64,000 nt of DNA from Cyclina sinensis (lineage: Eukaryota; Mollusca; Bivalvia; Venerida; Veneridae). Positions within the stretch are counted from its first letter, which is position 1. Every line of letters begins with the position of its first letter. Positions 1-12,500 of this stretch are shown here, in pieces. The stretch covers positions 38,995,521 to 39,059,520 of the forward strand of contig JAAONU010000002.1 of NCBI GenBank assembly GCA_012932295.1, written 5' to 3'. Under the pieces are notes generated by a model. It was not told the DNA's origin. It saw nothing but the letters and a program-made list of their open reading frames with translations, and searched no databases. A program made the translations under genes and the position numbers.

Positions 1-399
1 CCTTAAAGTTTTCAATGTCAAAAGCATTATCTACCATTGAATGAATTTTGTTCACTTTTCCAGTCATGGAAGGGTGGGGGTTTTCTATTTATATCTCTCA
101 ACAGATAAGCAGTTACAAACATCCTGAGGAATACCAATGCTAGTCTAGTAGACTTCTATCCCCCTAACCTTGCTACCACATAGAATATCAAATTCATGTA
201 TTTATTTCTCAATGATTGGGAAACAATTCCTTGTATCAATCTCACCTGATGACTCAAATTGTTTATAACTGTTCTACAACAGCAGCAAGTCTTAATGCAG
301 TGAAACAGTCACTGAAGATAATTTTTACAAGAACTTCGAAAAAAGAATGTTTAAAGCAAAATGTTCTATGAGAAATGACTGATAAATTTGATAACATAC

Positions 400-517
400 C
401 ATGCTGATTAATCAACATTCTTATGCTAATTCTGTTGGTGTAGAATCTGTCAAGGAAGTACTGTATCTGACTGTCAGTTCTCGAGTCTCCATAAGCATCT
501 CGCAATTCCATCACACC
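400..517 (-). CDS. PDK: PDK exon 5 (last exon inside the window)
   Basis: 118-base exon. The acceptor is TTTTTAG|GG at 518-519 and the donor CATG|GTATGT after 400. It begins [12 protein letters not shown] and contains [14 protein letters not shown] followed by IRMLINQH, the best-conserved stretch of the N-terminal PDK domain. It leaves in phase 1. The following exon, which should carry the residues after NQH, is not in the 399 bases left of it. Confidence 0.95.
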
Positions 518-3500
518 CTAAAAACATACGCATCTCTTTTTATAAAACTGACTGTGTAATGGTGGTCATAAGCATACGAAAATGAGTTCTGCCCCTATCA
601 GCCAATATTTCACAAATTTTGTAAAGGGCCCAGAACATATGCACCAAATTACATTTAAATCTGCCAAGTAGTTTCAGAAGAGAAGATTGTAAAAGTTTCT
701 CCTATAGTAATATAAAGAAAATTATCTTCGCCTTCATACAGCAATGTTTTTCATGGATCCCTCTATATTCACAATTTATATAGTTGGTCATCAAATGCAT
801 ATTTCTGCCTTACTACTTTTAAACACGGTATTAGAAGAGGATGTCAAAAGTTGTCCAATAAAGACATATAGAACAAGAGGACCATATGGTCCTGGATCGC
901 TCACCTGAAAAGAAACTATCAAACAATTGGTGTTTTTTCTATGTATATCTATGCAAAATGAAGTGACCGTCAGGGCTATAATTTGAACAATATTGTGAGT
1001 GGTCCACTAGATGATACTCCATGATAAATATCTTAGCTAAAAGCCTTATGGCTTAAGAAGAGAAGGTTTTGAGAGCTTTTCCTATAAAAGTCTATGCAAA
1101 ATGAAGTGACTCCTTGGGTGGGACCAATTTTGACCCCAAGGCCATTTTTAGTAAGATCTTGGTAAAGGTCCATTAGGTGATGCTATAAACCAAATATCTT
1201 AGGTTTCAGATGAGACAGGAATTTCAGTTGTTTCATATTTTGAAATGCAACTGGCTCTATGGGTTTAGAAAAGAAGATTTTGAAAGCTTTTCCTATTCAG
1301 TTCTATGCAAAATGAAGTGACCCCTTGGGTGGGGCCAATTCTGACCCAGGAGCCATGATCTGTCTGACTTATGTAGAAGTCTACTAGATGATGCTATTAA
1401 CCAAATATCTAAGCTCAAGGCATTGTGGTTTCAGACAAAAAGATTTTATAAGTTTTTCCTTTCAGCTGCCATGGCAAAGTTCTGCATGGAATTCTATTTT
1501 TTATAAAATTTTGTAATGGGTACCATCAAGATCATGCCTGTGAAGTTTCATTGCATTTGGCCTAGTGGCATAGGAGATCTTATTGAATTAATTGTTGATG
1601 ACAGATTAACAACTGAAAAGAGCATTCTAAAAACTACACCTGACCTTGGATCAGGTGAGCTAATGAATGAAAGCACTATCATAATCAACATTATCACAGG
1701 TTAAATTCAACCCTTCTCAATGTACGTGTAACTTACTGCTTAAATAAGTTCAAGGAAGTAGCTTCATGCACACAAACCAGAAGTTGATGTATCAAATTTC
1801 ATAATCATATCTTATCTGAAGTTGCAATGAAGCGCAAAGGCAGAAAACAATACAATACAACACAGTACAATAACACAAACATTCCACATGCGTTGTTATT
1901 GCAAACCTTGTGTCATAATTATTATATAATGAATACAAGTCATATAAACCAAAGCAGGGGTACTGGTGACAGAAAAACAATAAGCACTACATGCTTAAGG
2001 TAATTATGTGTCCTAATTCCTGCATGTCAACTATTTTCTAATAATCAGAATACAGAAATTCAGTTACCGGTAGTTCTTTGTTACGCATTTGTTAAAGATT
2101 TCTTTGCAAAGAGGAAGTCATCAAAATTAACCAACTGTGCACAACTTAATTAGGTTGATATATATTTATTCTTTTGGATTCACCAGTTTCAGGTAAACAT
2201 AAGGCGTACACAATATTTGTTTAGCCTAAATTATCTGCATGCAACAGACTGATACTATTCTAATCTATTTACAATTCAATACCTAAGGTTCCCCACTTCA
2301 AAAGATAGCAAACATTCTGAACGATATTCTGTTCTTATAAATGGACAGACCCAAGCAAAAAATATTGAAAAGTTTCTTTATTTAGGATAACAACGTCAAA
2401 ACAGAAGTTCTGATTTGAAATTTAAAGCAGGTTTGTATCAAACACATGTCTTAAACTTCTTGCTACTTCCGACATAACTTCACTTGCAACTGAAGTTCTC
2501 AGTTCATATCTTATACACTCATCTCAAATGACAAATTGCAATTAGACTGGGCCTTGTCATTTAAATGTCTTAGCCACACTTGATTTCATCTGTTTTTGAA
2601 GTGGTGAAAATACTCCCCTGCCGCTGAAAGTTGTTTGGAAACAATAAGCATTCAAACAAAATTCAATACTGTAAGAAACTTACTTGTGCCATGGTTTCAA
2701 CTACATTTGAATGACGATTTCTTATCTTGACTAGTATTTCTGCAAACCTGCAAAACAGACAGAAATATTCTATAAATATTCTTCTCTAAAAATATTTGAA
2801 ATCAAATTTTGTAGCTTGCAAAACTGGTACTCAAACTGCCAGGAAATTCACAGTTTCAAATTGTGTCTGGATTTGAGTTTATTAAATTAGAAATTCAATC
2901 CCCCCACTAGAGCCTCACAAAAATGCCTCATATTATCAGTCATCTGAAGTTGTTGTGTTCTTACAGAATTTTTGACTTCTATAAACGGGTCAATGTCGTT
3001 TATATCTTTGAAATGACGGCATGAGTTTTAATGTTTTTTGCCTCAAATCTTTCAGTCAAATATTCGTTGTTTGTTCTTGAATCATTTATCACAGTGAGCC
3101 ATGCTTCTTGAATTGTAAAAGACTCAATCCATTGAAATTTGATTTGTTCTTTCCATGTGAAATACAATTCTACACACAATATTACTTCTTTAATTATTCA
3201 TGTATAATCTTATAACAATTCAAGTTTCAGCTACTAGATATAACATGCAACTTTAATTATCTAATCAACTGTCTGTGTACTTTAATATGCAATGTTTACA
3301 GTCTAGACTCAATTTGCCCTTGAGACTCGCCTGAATGCGTTCTTCACAGTTTTGCTTATGCCTTTTTTAATTTGCTGGTCCTTGTAAAATATTTCATAAA
3401 AATTCCATTTATTTCTTCATTTATCATACCAGCTGACAGAAAACACGGTATGAAGTTTTTAACTTCATGCTAAAATTTAAAGTACTATTTCTTCAAGATC

Positions 3501-6500
3501 ATGTAGATGTGAATAAATTGAATGAATTATTACCCAATGTCAATGTGCCTGTCAACAATTTAAACTGAATACATTGATATAAGTGTTTCTATAGACAGTT
3601 GTTTTACCATTTCTGGCTGGATAGCTAAGTGTTCTAAATGAACGCTTTGACAGTGCCTATATGTCTAAAGGAAAACAATTTAAACAAATGTTCTTCTTTC
3701 AATTTTCAATTATTTCATATGATAGAGAATTAACAAATAAAATACATATACAATATACATTATAATTATCATCCATTTATTATAGAGGATGCTCCTTTCA
3801 ATCTATAAACCTCCAATAAAATTCTTGATCAGGTCTTATATAAAGCTGCTGGGTTCTTCCCTGAGCAAAACAAACTGATTGTGCAGATCTGAAGTTTAAA
3901 ACCCTGCTGTAGCAGATTTTGCGTCCCTGAGCAAAGACTCAAGTAATAAAATTTGTATATATATGGATCTTTACAATCCAAGAAGTTCAACCTGAAAATT
4001 CCCATATAGAACAAGATGTGTAATAATTGTAAGGTTTTGTTTAAGCTAGCAGAACCCTTGTGTTTACAATGAATAGCTCTGTATTATGTGATGTATTTCA
4101 ACTTCAGATAAGGCAATGTGTCTGCAGTGGGAGGGAAGTTGTTAAACTAATTTAAACTCAAAAAGAGCCAGAAATACACATCACAGGTACATAATTATGC
4201 TACAAATGTCACAGGTACTAGGAAACGGTATAACTTGGAACCTCAACATCGGTGTAAATGAAAAATCTTAACTTTCAAATAATTTTCATGCCTTACAACT
4301 ATAAGTACTTACATACATACAGCTAGTATAGTCATAACATATGACCTTGTGATTTTCATAAACACATATATTTTATAAGATTCTAGTTATGTTCCTAGTA
4401 CCTGTGACATTTATAGCATAACTTGAATTGAAATGCAAATGGGAACAGAAAAATAAAAATTGCCAGAACTACAAAATGAATGGAAAGTAAAGCTTGAAAA
4501 TTTTGTCCTTTTTCAAGGGCACGCATGGTTTCATCATTATAAAATGTTTAGCTCTGAAATCAGCTTCCCATAAACACTTCTGCTGCCTCCTGAGAAGGTA
4601 AACCTGATTACAAGATGCAAATAGTTCTGGATGTTTGATCAATACAAGATGCGGACTAAACCTGACTTCCAATTAGCAAATGATGCAATAACACTGATCG
4701 CTGATTAACCAATACATCAAGCACTAAAACAGCAGACATTGTTTATTTCTAGGAAGTTCTGAACATGTACTCAATCAGTAATTCCTACTTACTTTGACAG
4801 TGTGTTGGGGTCGTCTGATTTATTCGCACTTTCAAATTCCAGAATTTCTGTAAAACTTTGCTGATACCTGAAACAAAATTTTAAATACAGCTATATACAC
4901 TGAAAGATTAACTAATACTGTTAAAAAATTAATGAAAACAATTACCTTTTTACTAGATGATCAATGGGGTTCAACTGCATCTACATACCATGTTCTTTAA
5001 AAATAATATAAAATGGACTTTACACCTCGTTAATTTATTTTATCTTACCTTTCCTTTTGACCTGCACTAATTCACCTCTGCAAAATAAATGTGAATTTCT
5101 GAACATAAAATGCATATTGAACTACTAACATAAACCTCTTGTGCTGTATCATTCAAAATATTTTGGTACAAAAGCCTAATTTTGCCCTGTGAAAATTTGC
5201 TGCTTTTATTAAATTATCAAAATAACAGTTTATATTTCAAGAAATTTTTACTTTCAGATATTTTTGAAGTATAAAAATATTCTAAAAAATCTGTTAGGTA
5301 TATTTATAAACTACAAGTGATTATATAACAAAGACTTATAGCACAGACAATTTAGGCTCTTGGCAAAATTTGTAATCTGAGTAACAATTACACCCACATT
5401 TTCTACTAATGCTTTTATTCATGAATCAAGTGATGCTCATTCTGTAATGTCTTTTTATACCTATCAATGTTATAAAATACACATGTTTAACTTACCAGTT
5501 CCTAACCATCGCTACGGACGGCATCTGTTGAAGAGTTTCTGGTAGAAGGTTGATCTCTTTCATGATATTCGCAAGACGAACAGGCAACTCCTGACGCAGA
5601 AATTCATATGATGATGCCTCTGTACCAGTCTTTGAACCTAAATTTATTGAACATAAACTTTATTTAGCAGAACATCAAACCATTCTAAAATACAAAGAAA
5701 AGGCACTGAAGAAACCAGTCTGTGTAAGAATAATTTCTATACAGGCCTTCAGGGGTGTGACTAAGTAGGAATCTAAGTAGAAACTTTGTCTAAATAAATC
5801 GGCCCTTTCTGAACCGATTCTGTGTGATTTTCAAATTAATTACATACAGTAAATAGTTGCAACCAGCTGGTCAGAAGAAAATTCAAATCTATTCTATTAG
5901 TTTCATAGTGACCCTTATCTGTCACGATCTTCCAAATGAATCTGGCATGAACTTAGTCACCTAACATAGTTCTTGTGACTTTTGGGTTCAACATTATTCT
6001 GTAAAGAGGGATACCATAACTCAGTATTGCATTTTCTTCATAATCATGTTAATTGATTAATTATAAAATTAATGCACACTTACTTTGTTGCTATATATGC
6101 CATAGGGAAACATTTATTTTTAATATATTAATTATGCTCTTCTTTAAATTATCAATTATTTATCATTTTGAAAAGAATGGGCCAATAAAATATATGCAGT
6201 AAATAAAATCTGTAATTTTTGGGGTATGTCCCTTTAAACTTCTGGGGTCCTTTGACAACAAAAATAAACTCTGACAGTTTTCAGATATATCTTAAATACT
6301 TTTCAGGTACTTTTCTCTCTAGACACTGCTAAAAATAACTCTTCTTCAAACTATGGCATTCAAACAAAATAGTGTCATAATACTTCTGTCACACACAAAA
6401 CATTACCATTAATTTACTTGTCATTTTCTTGCATGTTTGTAACATTAGGAAGTGTGCAATTGAGAAAATTCAGTTCTTCCAACAAGTAGTTAAATTGTCT

Positions 6501-9500
6501 AAACAGCTGGTTAGTAATTTCTTTTACACAGTATGTATTGCTCTTGTGCTTCTTAAAATCTGAGCTTAAAAAATTATGCATGTATATTAGTTTCACATAC
6601 ATACACAGAAGAAAAAAAAACTGGGAAAAAAAAAACAAACTAGGAAAGCATAGAATAATATAATGCAACAGAAAAGCGATATTGACTGCCTGGGTTACAC
6701 CCTTTCAAAGTTGCATGTCATTCTATTTGTGTAGTTTTCATGTCACTTCGGTTCAATAATAACTACTTAGACCTTTTATCTTAATTCTTAGAATTGATAT
6801 TAGGTATTGCTTGTAATGGAAAAGTACTGGGAGCAGTGATATTCTTTGTGTAATATTATTTTTACATTAACGGTAATTTCTTCAGTTTTTCATGGGACTT
6901 TGCAATAAATAAAGTGTTAATCTGCTATTAATAGCTGCTTGTATACAATCATACCTCAAGCCAAGTTCTTGTTTGTATACAAAAATGTAAGGTACAAGTG
7001 TAGTCGGTTGAGGTTATTAACTGTAACGTGTATCTCCACTGTTAAGCACTTAAAGCCAATAATAAGGCAAAAGTGATATAATATCTCCACACATGCATTA
7101 AAGAAAAAAAAAACTTGACCATTCCATGAACTTTGTTATAATATAACTCATTTCGAAAGAGCAGTGCATGTTGTCTAAGATAGCAATCCAGGTCATTGAC
7201 CATGAAACTGTTTACAGTCTATTATCCACATTCAACTTGGTCAATAACTCATGTCTGTTTTCTGTAATATAACATAGTTGGAAAAAAATGGTTTAAACTG
7301 GTTTACAACACATGATTGTGTACATGTATGTTTTGTTATAAAGCAACAAAAATTGGTTTATACCAGTTTAGCTTGCAGATCTAAAAATAGCACTGTACTT
7401 TATGATCATGTGAAAAGTTGGTTATCTGCTCGGCCTGGTTTAAAGACATGATAAAACAGCTGTTCATTGTTTATGTTTATTCTACATTATTTATTTTGAC
7501 TATAAAAATTAAAGGATATGGAAAAATTTTTATCAGTAGACTTGATGTCTTTCATTCACAAATCAATTAATTGTACTATAAATGCAGACACAAAAAAGAC
7601 CCAAAATTGCTCACCTGTGCATGTAAAAGCAATATAAAAACAAGATCCTGTGTTTGGTAAACACACATGCCTCATGGAAACATTCTTGTTAGGAACCAGA
7701 CTTAAGATCATGACACAGCCTGACTCCTATTGTTAACACATGTTATCAACTAAAGTCGGGAATGTCTAAAATGCAATGAAGTCTGCATTCTACATTTTAT
7801 TCTGCATTTTAGGCCTTAATCTAAATTCAACAACTGGACTGTCTTCTGAAACATTCAGGGACCAGACACTGCATATCAAGGGGTATCATAATGGCATATT
7901 TATAATGGCATAATTGTATCTGTACAAGTTCTTAATGAAATTAGTTTCAAAAATAAATGACACAAATACATAAAAAAAAATTTTGATATCTCTAGGGAAG
8001 ATATGAAATGCATTAAGACATGATGATTCCATGACTTTTGCAAGTCTGAATAATCTAAATTGAATAAACAATACCGATTTCCTACCATAACTGCCTGCTA
8101 TTTGTAAAAGCTGAAAAATATCCAACTTGCCAAAGTTTTACCTATTCACTAAGTTCAGGAAGGGCAGATTACTAAGTAAAACTGTTGACTCAGTTATGTA
8201 ACTTGACAGTGTCATGTTTTTTTGTACTTGTTAGTAAAAGCTAGTCATTGCTATTTGTTGTAGTTGAAAAATATCCAACTTGCCGAAAAAGGATAACCAT
8301 ACTTACTTTCAGTGTATAAAGCAGAGGGAGTTTACAGTGGAAAATGGATGCCACAGTTATGTAACTTGCCAGAATCATGGCCTTTGTAATTGATATTAAA
8401 GTTAGTGTGCATAGTATGAAGACATTGGTACTAGCAGAACTTTAGATATACCAAGTTGCTGAAATAGGTTAACTGTACAGACATTCAATTTAAATATGCA
8501 GGGGGCATAAAAAGTAAATGTAACAACTTAAACCATTCTTCTGATTTGCAGACGGTGTACAGTGTACAAAATTATGTATAATATATATGTGAAAAATGTA
8601 AATGTGACATTTAGTGTCAATCTGAAATGCATTATCACAGAATAAGCACACTTGGGCTGGTCAATATTTAAAGTCGTAAACACGTAAGTCTAAATGAAGA
8701 TTATATAAAACATCTTTCTAAAGCTCTTCACTTCAAACTCAGTAAAACAATCAGTTTGTGAAATTTAAAATTTCAGTCATTTGAAAATCCCACATGTGGG
8801 CAAATAAGGGCAAACTAATCTCTACACCAAATTATAATTGAAAAATGGATGCCATAGTTCTGAAACTACCCAAGATCATAGACTTTGTATTGGTAATTAA
8901 GTTGTGTATAATACAAGTTGGCTTCCTTTAAAAAGTAAGCCAAAGAGAGGTCAGCAGCTGTCGTCACTGAAAGAATGAATCTACTTGTTTCAAAAGATCA
9001 TTTTGAACTTTTTAAACATTCTGTGTTTTAAATAATTATAAAAACTAGTATCCTTACTATTATTAATAGTTAATACCTTATTAGGCAAAATGACCGAAAC
9101 TGAATATAATTTAGTTATCTCAAATGTTTTTTTTATAGTGGCGTATCTATTATTTAAATAAATGAAACAAATTAAGATAACCTCATGTATTTCATACCTT
9201 GTAGAATTTTGGGGATCTTCTAATAATCCCATAAGGCTTTACTCCCCCCCCCCACCCCTCTTTTACAACAATGCATGTAGTTGTTGAAGCCAGAACTCCC
9301 ATGTTAAGCTGCTGCTTTTTTAGGCTCATTAAGTTTTGTTTTCCCTTTCAAGCTTTTATTACACCTTTCTTAGTCCAAATGTTTTACAAAATAATCAGCG
9401 ATAGTATTTGTTAAGCTGGACTAAATATTGAAAGGGCGTAAATTTGATCCAAATCGAGGAAATGGACTTGTCAAAAATGCTCTGAAATTTGTAAAAATAT

Positions 9501-12500
9501 TAACAATTTTTTCATGACCATGGCTAAATATTAATAATTTGTTCAGCAGGCTGGTGAGTTTCTCAGAAAAAAATGCATTTTAGAATTTGTAGTTTTTAAA
9601 AAGTAGCATGCATTACAAGAAATCCATCCCTATAATTGTATTTTTTTGTGTTTAGTTAAGGGAATACAAAATTATTCTGTACGTTCTGTTCATAATGGGC
9701 CGTTTTAACCATGGGCCGTTTTAACCATGGGCCGTTTTGACCCGATGTCAAATTTTGGTTTCGTTTAAATAAATTCGTATTTTGATTCGGAGCATGCGCA
9801 TAACTATCTTTGTAGACTGGTTTTCATGATTTTAGGCTTAATATGAGATCATTAACTAAAATTTGATACGCAAAAATGGATGCCGCCAGCAATTAAAGCC
9901 AACACTGTGGAGAGGTCTGATGACCTCTCCAATGAAGTCATTGGTATAGGTAAAACTTAAGATATAATTTTTATCCAACTTAACCATACCTATTTTCAAA
10001 GTGCTAAAAAAGGAAATAACTAGGGAAAAATGGATGCCACAGTAATGAAACTTGCCAAGATCATGGACTTCATATGGTAAGTGTGTATAGTATGAAGCCA
10101 CTGGTACAGGTAGAAATTAAGATATATTCAACTTGCCAGAATAACTTAACCTTGTACAGACAGACAGATGGATGGTTCAATTACTGTATGCCCGGGGTTG
10201 GGGTGGGGGGCGGGGTGCATAAAAAGAACTAGAAAAAAACAACATACATTATAAAAATTCTGGTTGTAGTTGTGAAGAATATATATAAGCTAAGTTACTG
10301 TCTCAGTTTTTTTACAGAAACATGTCATAATATAAAATTTTTACACTTTTATCAGCAAAAAATTTACCCCGTTAGTAACAGGGTAGATAATTTGTTTATA
10401 TTGTTAATTTTGACATTTGTAAAGAACAATCTTCCGCTCAGTGGTTTAGGTCACTATGCCTTAATTTACTGACCTGAAGAGCATAGGTTCTAATCCTGTC
10501 CAAATCAAATCCTTTTTTCTTCAGTTATCATATTGTATAGAAGGATAAAATCATGTTGTTTTTTTTTCTTAGTATATAAATTTCTCTTTGATTTTAAAGA
10601 AAAACTTTTTAAACCTAAATTCTGTGAGTCAGTCGCTTTAAATTTCTCTGATATTTTTTGGTAAAACATGTGACCCCCTTCAGGGACAAAAACATTTCAA
10701 GAGGCATAATTTGAATTTTTTTGTAGAGGTTTGAAAGTCAATACAACATACCAAATTTCAGATACCTCAGTCAAGGATATTTTTCAAGATTTTCCTATAT
10801 CTATGTAAATGTGACCCATCAGATGGGGCCCACAGTGACCCCAGGGAAAACCACTTAATAAGTACAGATCCCTGTGAACTTAACATTTGATGCTGTGAGC
10901 ACACAATCAGGAGCATTTATTTACACATGCCCAACTATCCTGTTAAATTTGAGAAATCTACAATGTAAGTATAAAAGTTCTTGAGTGATAGCTTAAGAAG
11001 TGCAGGCTCCAATAAATTTAACGTCTGATCCAGTGGGCCCAAAACAATATGACAGTAACCTACTGAACATGTCTCACTATCCTGAGGAGTTTAAAGTCCT
11101 TGGAACACTTACTGTAGAGTTAATGAATGTTAACCATTTTGAAAGTGCAGACTCCCTGTGAGCTTAACCCTTAACTTGGCCAAGAAGACTAAGTTTTTCA
11201 TTGTTGCTGCCAATCAAACAAAATTCTGAATGGAATGGAATTCTTTCAACATCTTTAAAAGAGCTACATAAAAATTCATTAAAATTGACCAAATTCAGAT
11301 GTGCCTGTGGTCTCTTGACTATCCACTTGACCATAAGTAATTTGCATTTAGTTGACTTATCATCAAGTAATTAAAACTGTTGTATTGAAACAGATTTGTA
11401 GAAATGGGAATGTACTGAGCTGTCTGAATAATAAGACTGTTTGTTTGAAGGATAGCTGTGACACATATGTAAATCTCTGGGTATTTAACTATTATTTATA
11501 TTGCAAGTGATACTGAGCAATCAGCCTTTACAATTAAACTATCAATTTATGCTTGTCCCAAAAAATAATTCAACCACTTAGCCAGCAAGTGTTTATTATT
11601 ATGCAATGAAATATAATAGGATGTTTAAGCCATGCTGGACCTATTTAATTTTATTAATGAACAACCTATAATGAAATACCACTCACTATACATAAAAATA
11701 AAGGAAACCATTATTTAAACAAATTAACTAAAATAATCATTATCATAAGACTTCAAAAAAAATGTTTTACTATTTACCCTTAATAGGGTTCTTCAGAATT
11801 TTGACAAAATTTTTGTTACTGAGTTAGTTTTATTATTACCAGTTTAAGGTAAATTTATAGTATAAATTTTATGAATCTTAGGAAATACTTTGCCCATTTT
11901 CTTTTGAGAAACTGACATAATCTTCTTACATCTTTCATTTCTGATTCCATATTCTCTTATGGAACAGTCAGAATTTTTCTTTACAGGTCATGAATTATTG
12001 ACGAACTGTAACAACCAACCTCTGCCAACAAAGTTTCTTTCACAACTTTGGCAAAGATTTTTCAATAAACTGGTCTGTCCTTTCATCACAATGTCAATGT
12101 TTGATTCTTAACATATAACTTACCAAAATTGAGAAGCTTTTCAAGTGACAATGCGGAGGGCTTGTATTTTGCGAACCTATCAAACAGACTTGAAACATGA
12201 TTATCCATACCAGATTTGACAAAACTATTGCTTTTTCTACTGGAAAATACTCTTGCTGACATTGAAAATAGTTTTCTCTGAGGTTGGCAAGCTAGAAACA
12301 CTTGCAATGCTTTAGATAACTTCATTTTCATCTTCAAACAAATCAGTATCACAGCTATTTAAACCAGATCAGAGTCTAAATTATTTCTTTCTCATGTGAC
12401 AGCAGCGCAGAAAATCCTAGATCTATTAAGAACGCTATGTGTAGATTTACTGTTATTTTCCCTAAACAGGAAGTAAGAAGTGACCTTCACCCTGTCACTG

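Larger units (their letters stand above)
5638..12123 (-). other. PDK: PDK intron 1 (repeat-filled)
   Basis: Non-coding between exon 2 and exon 1b. It holds degenerate tandem and dispersed repeats at 8090-8520 and 8830-10230, the latter split by a 1-kb inserted repeat. It also holds a tRNA-like segment near 10431-10500 and fragments of an ACAAG-type element near 7585 and 10660-11190. No further PDK exon is needed, because exon 1 and exon 2 join in phase. Confidence 0.85.

Noticed and set aside
263..514. 83-codon frame taken as a complete small protein
   Set aside because: Only 400-517 is coding (PDK exon 5); the rest after GTATGT is intron.
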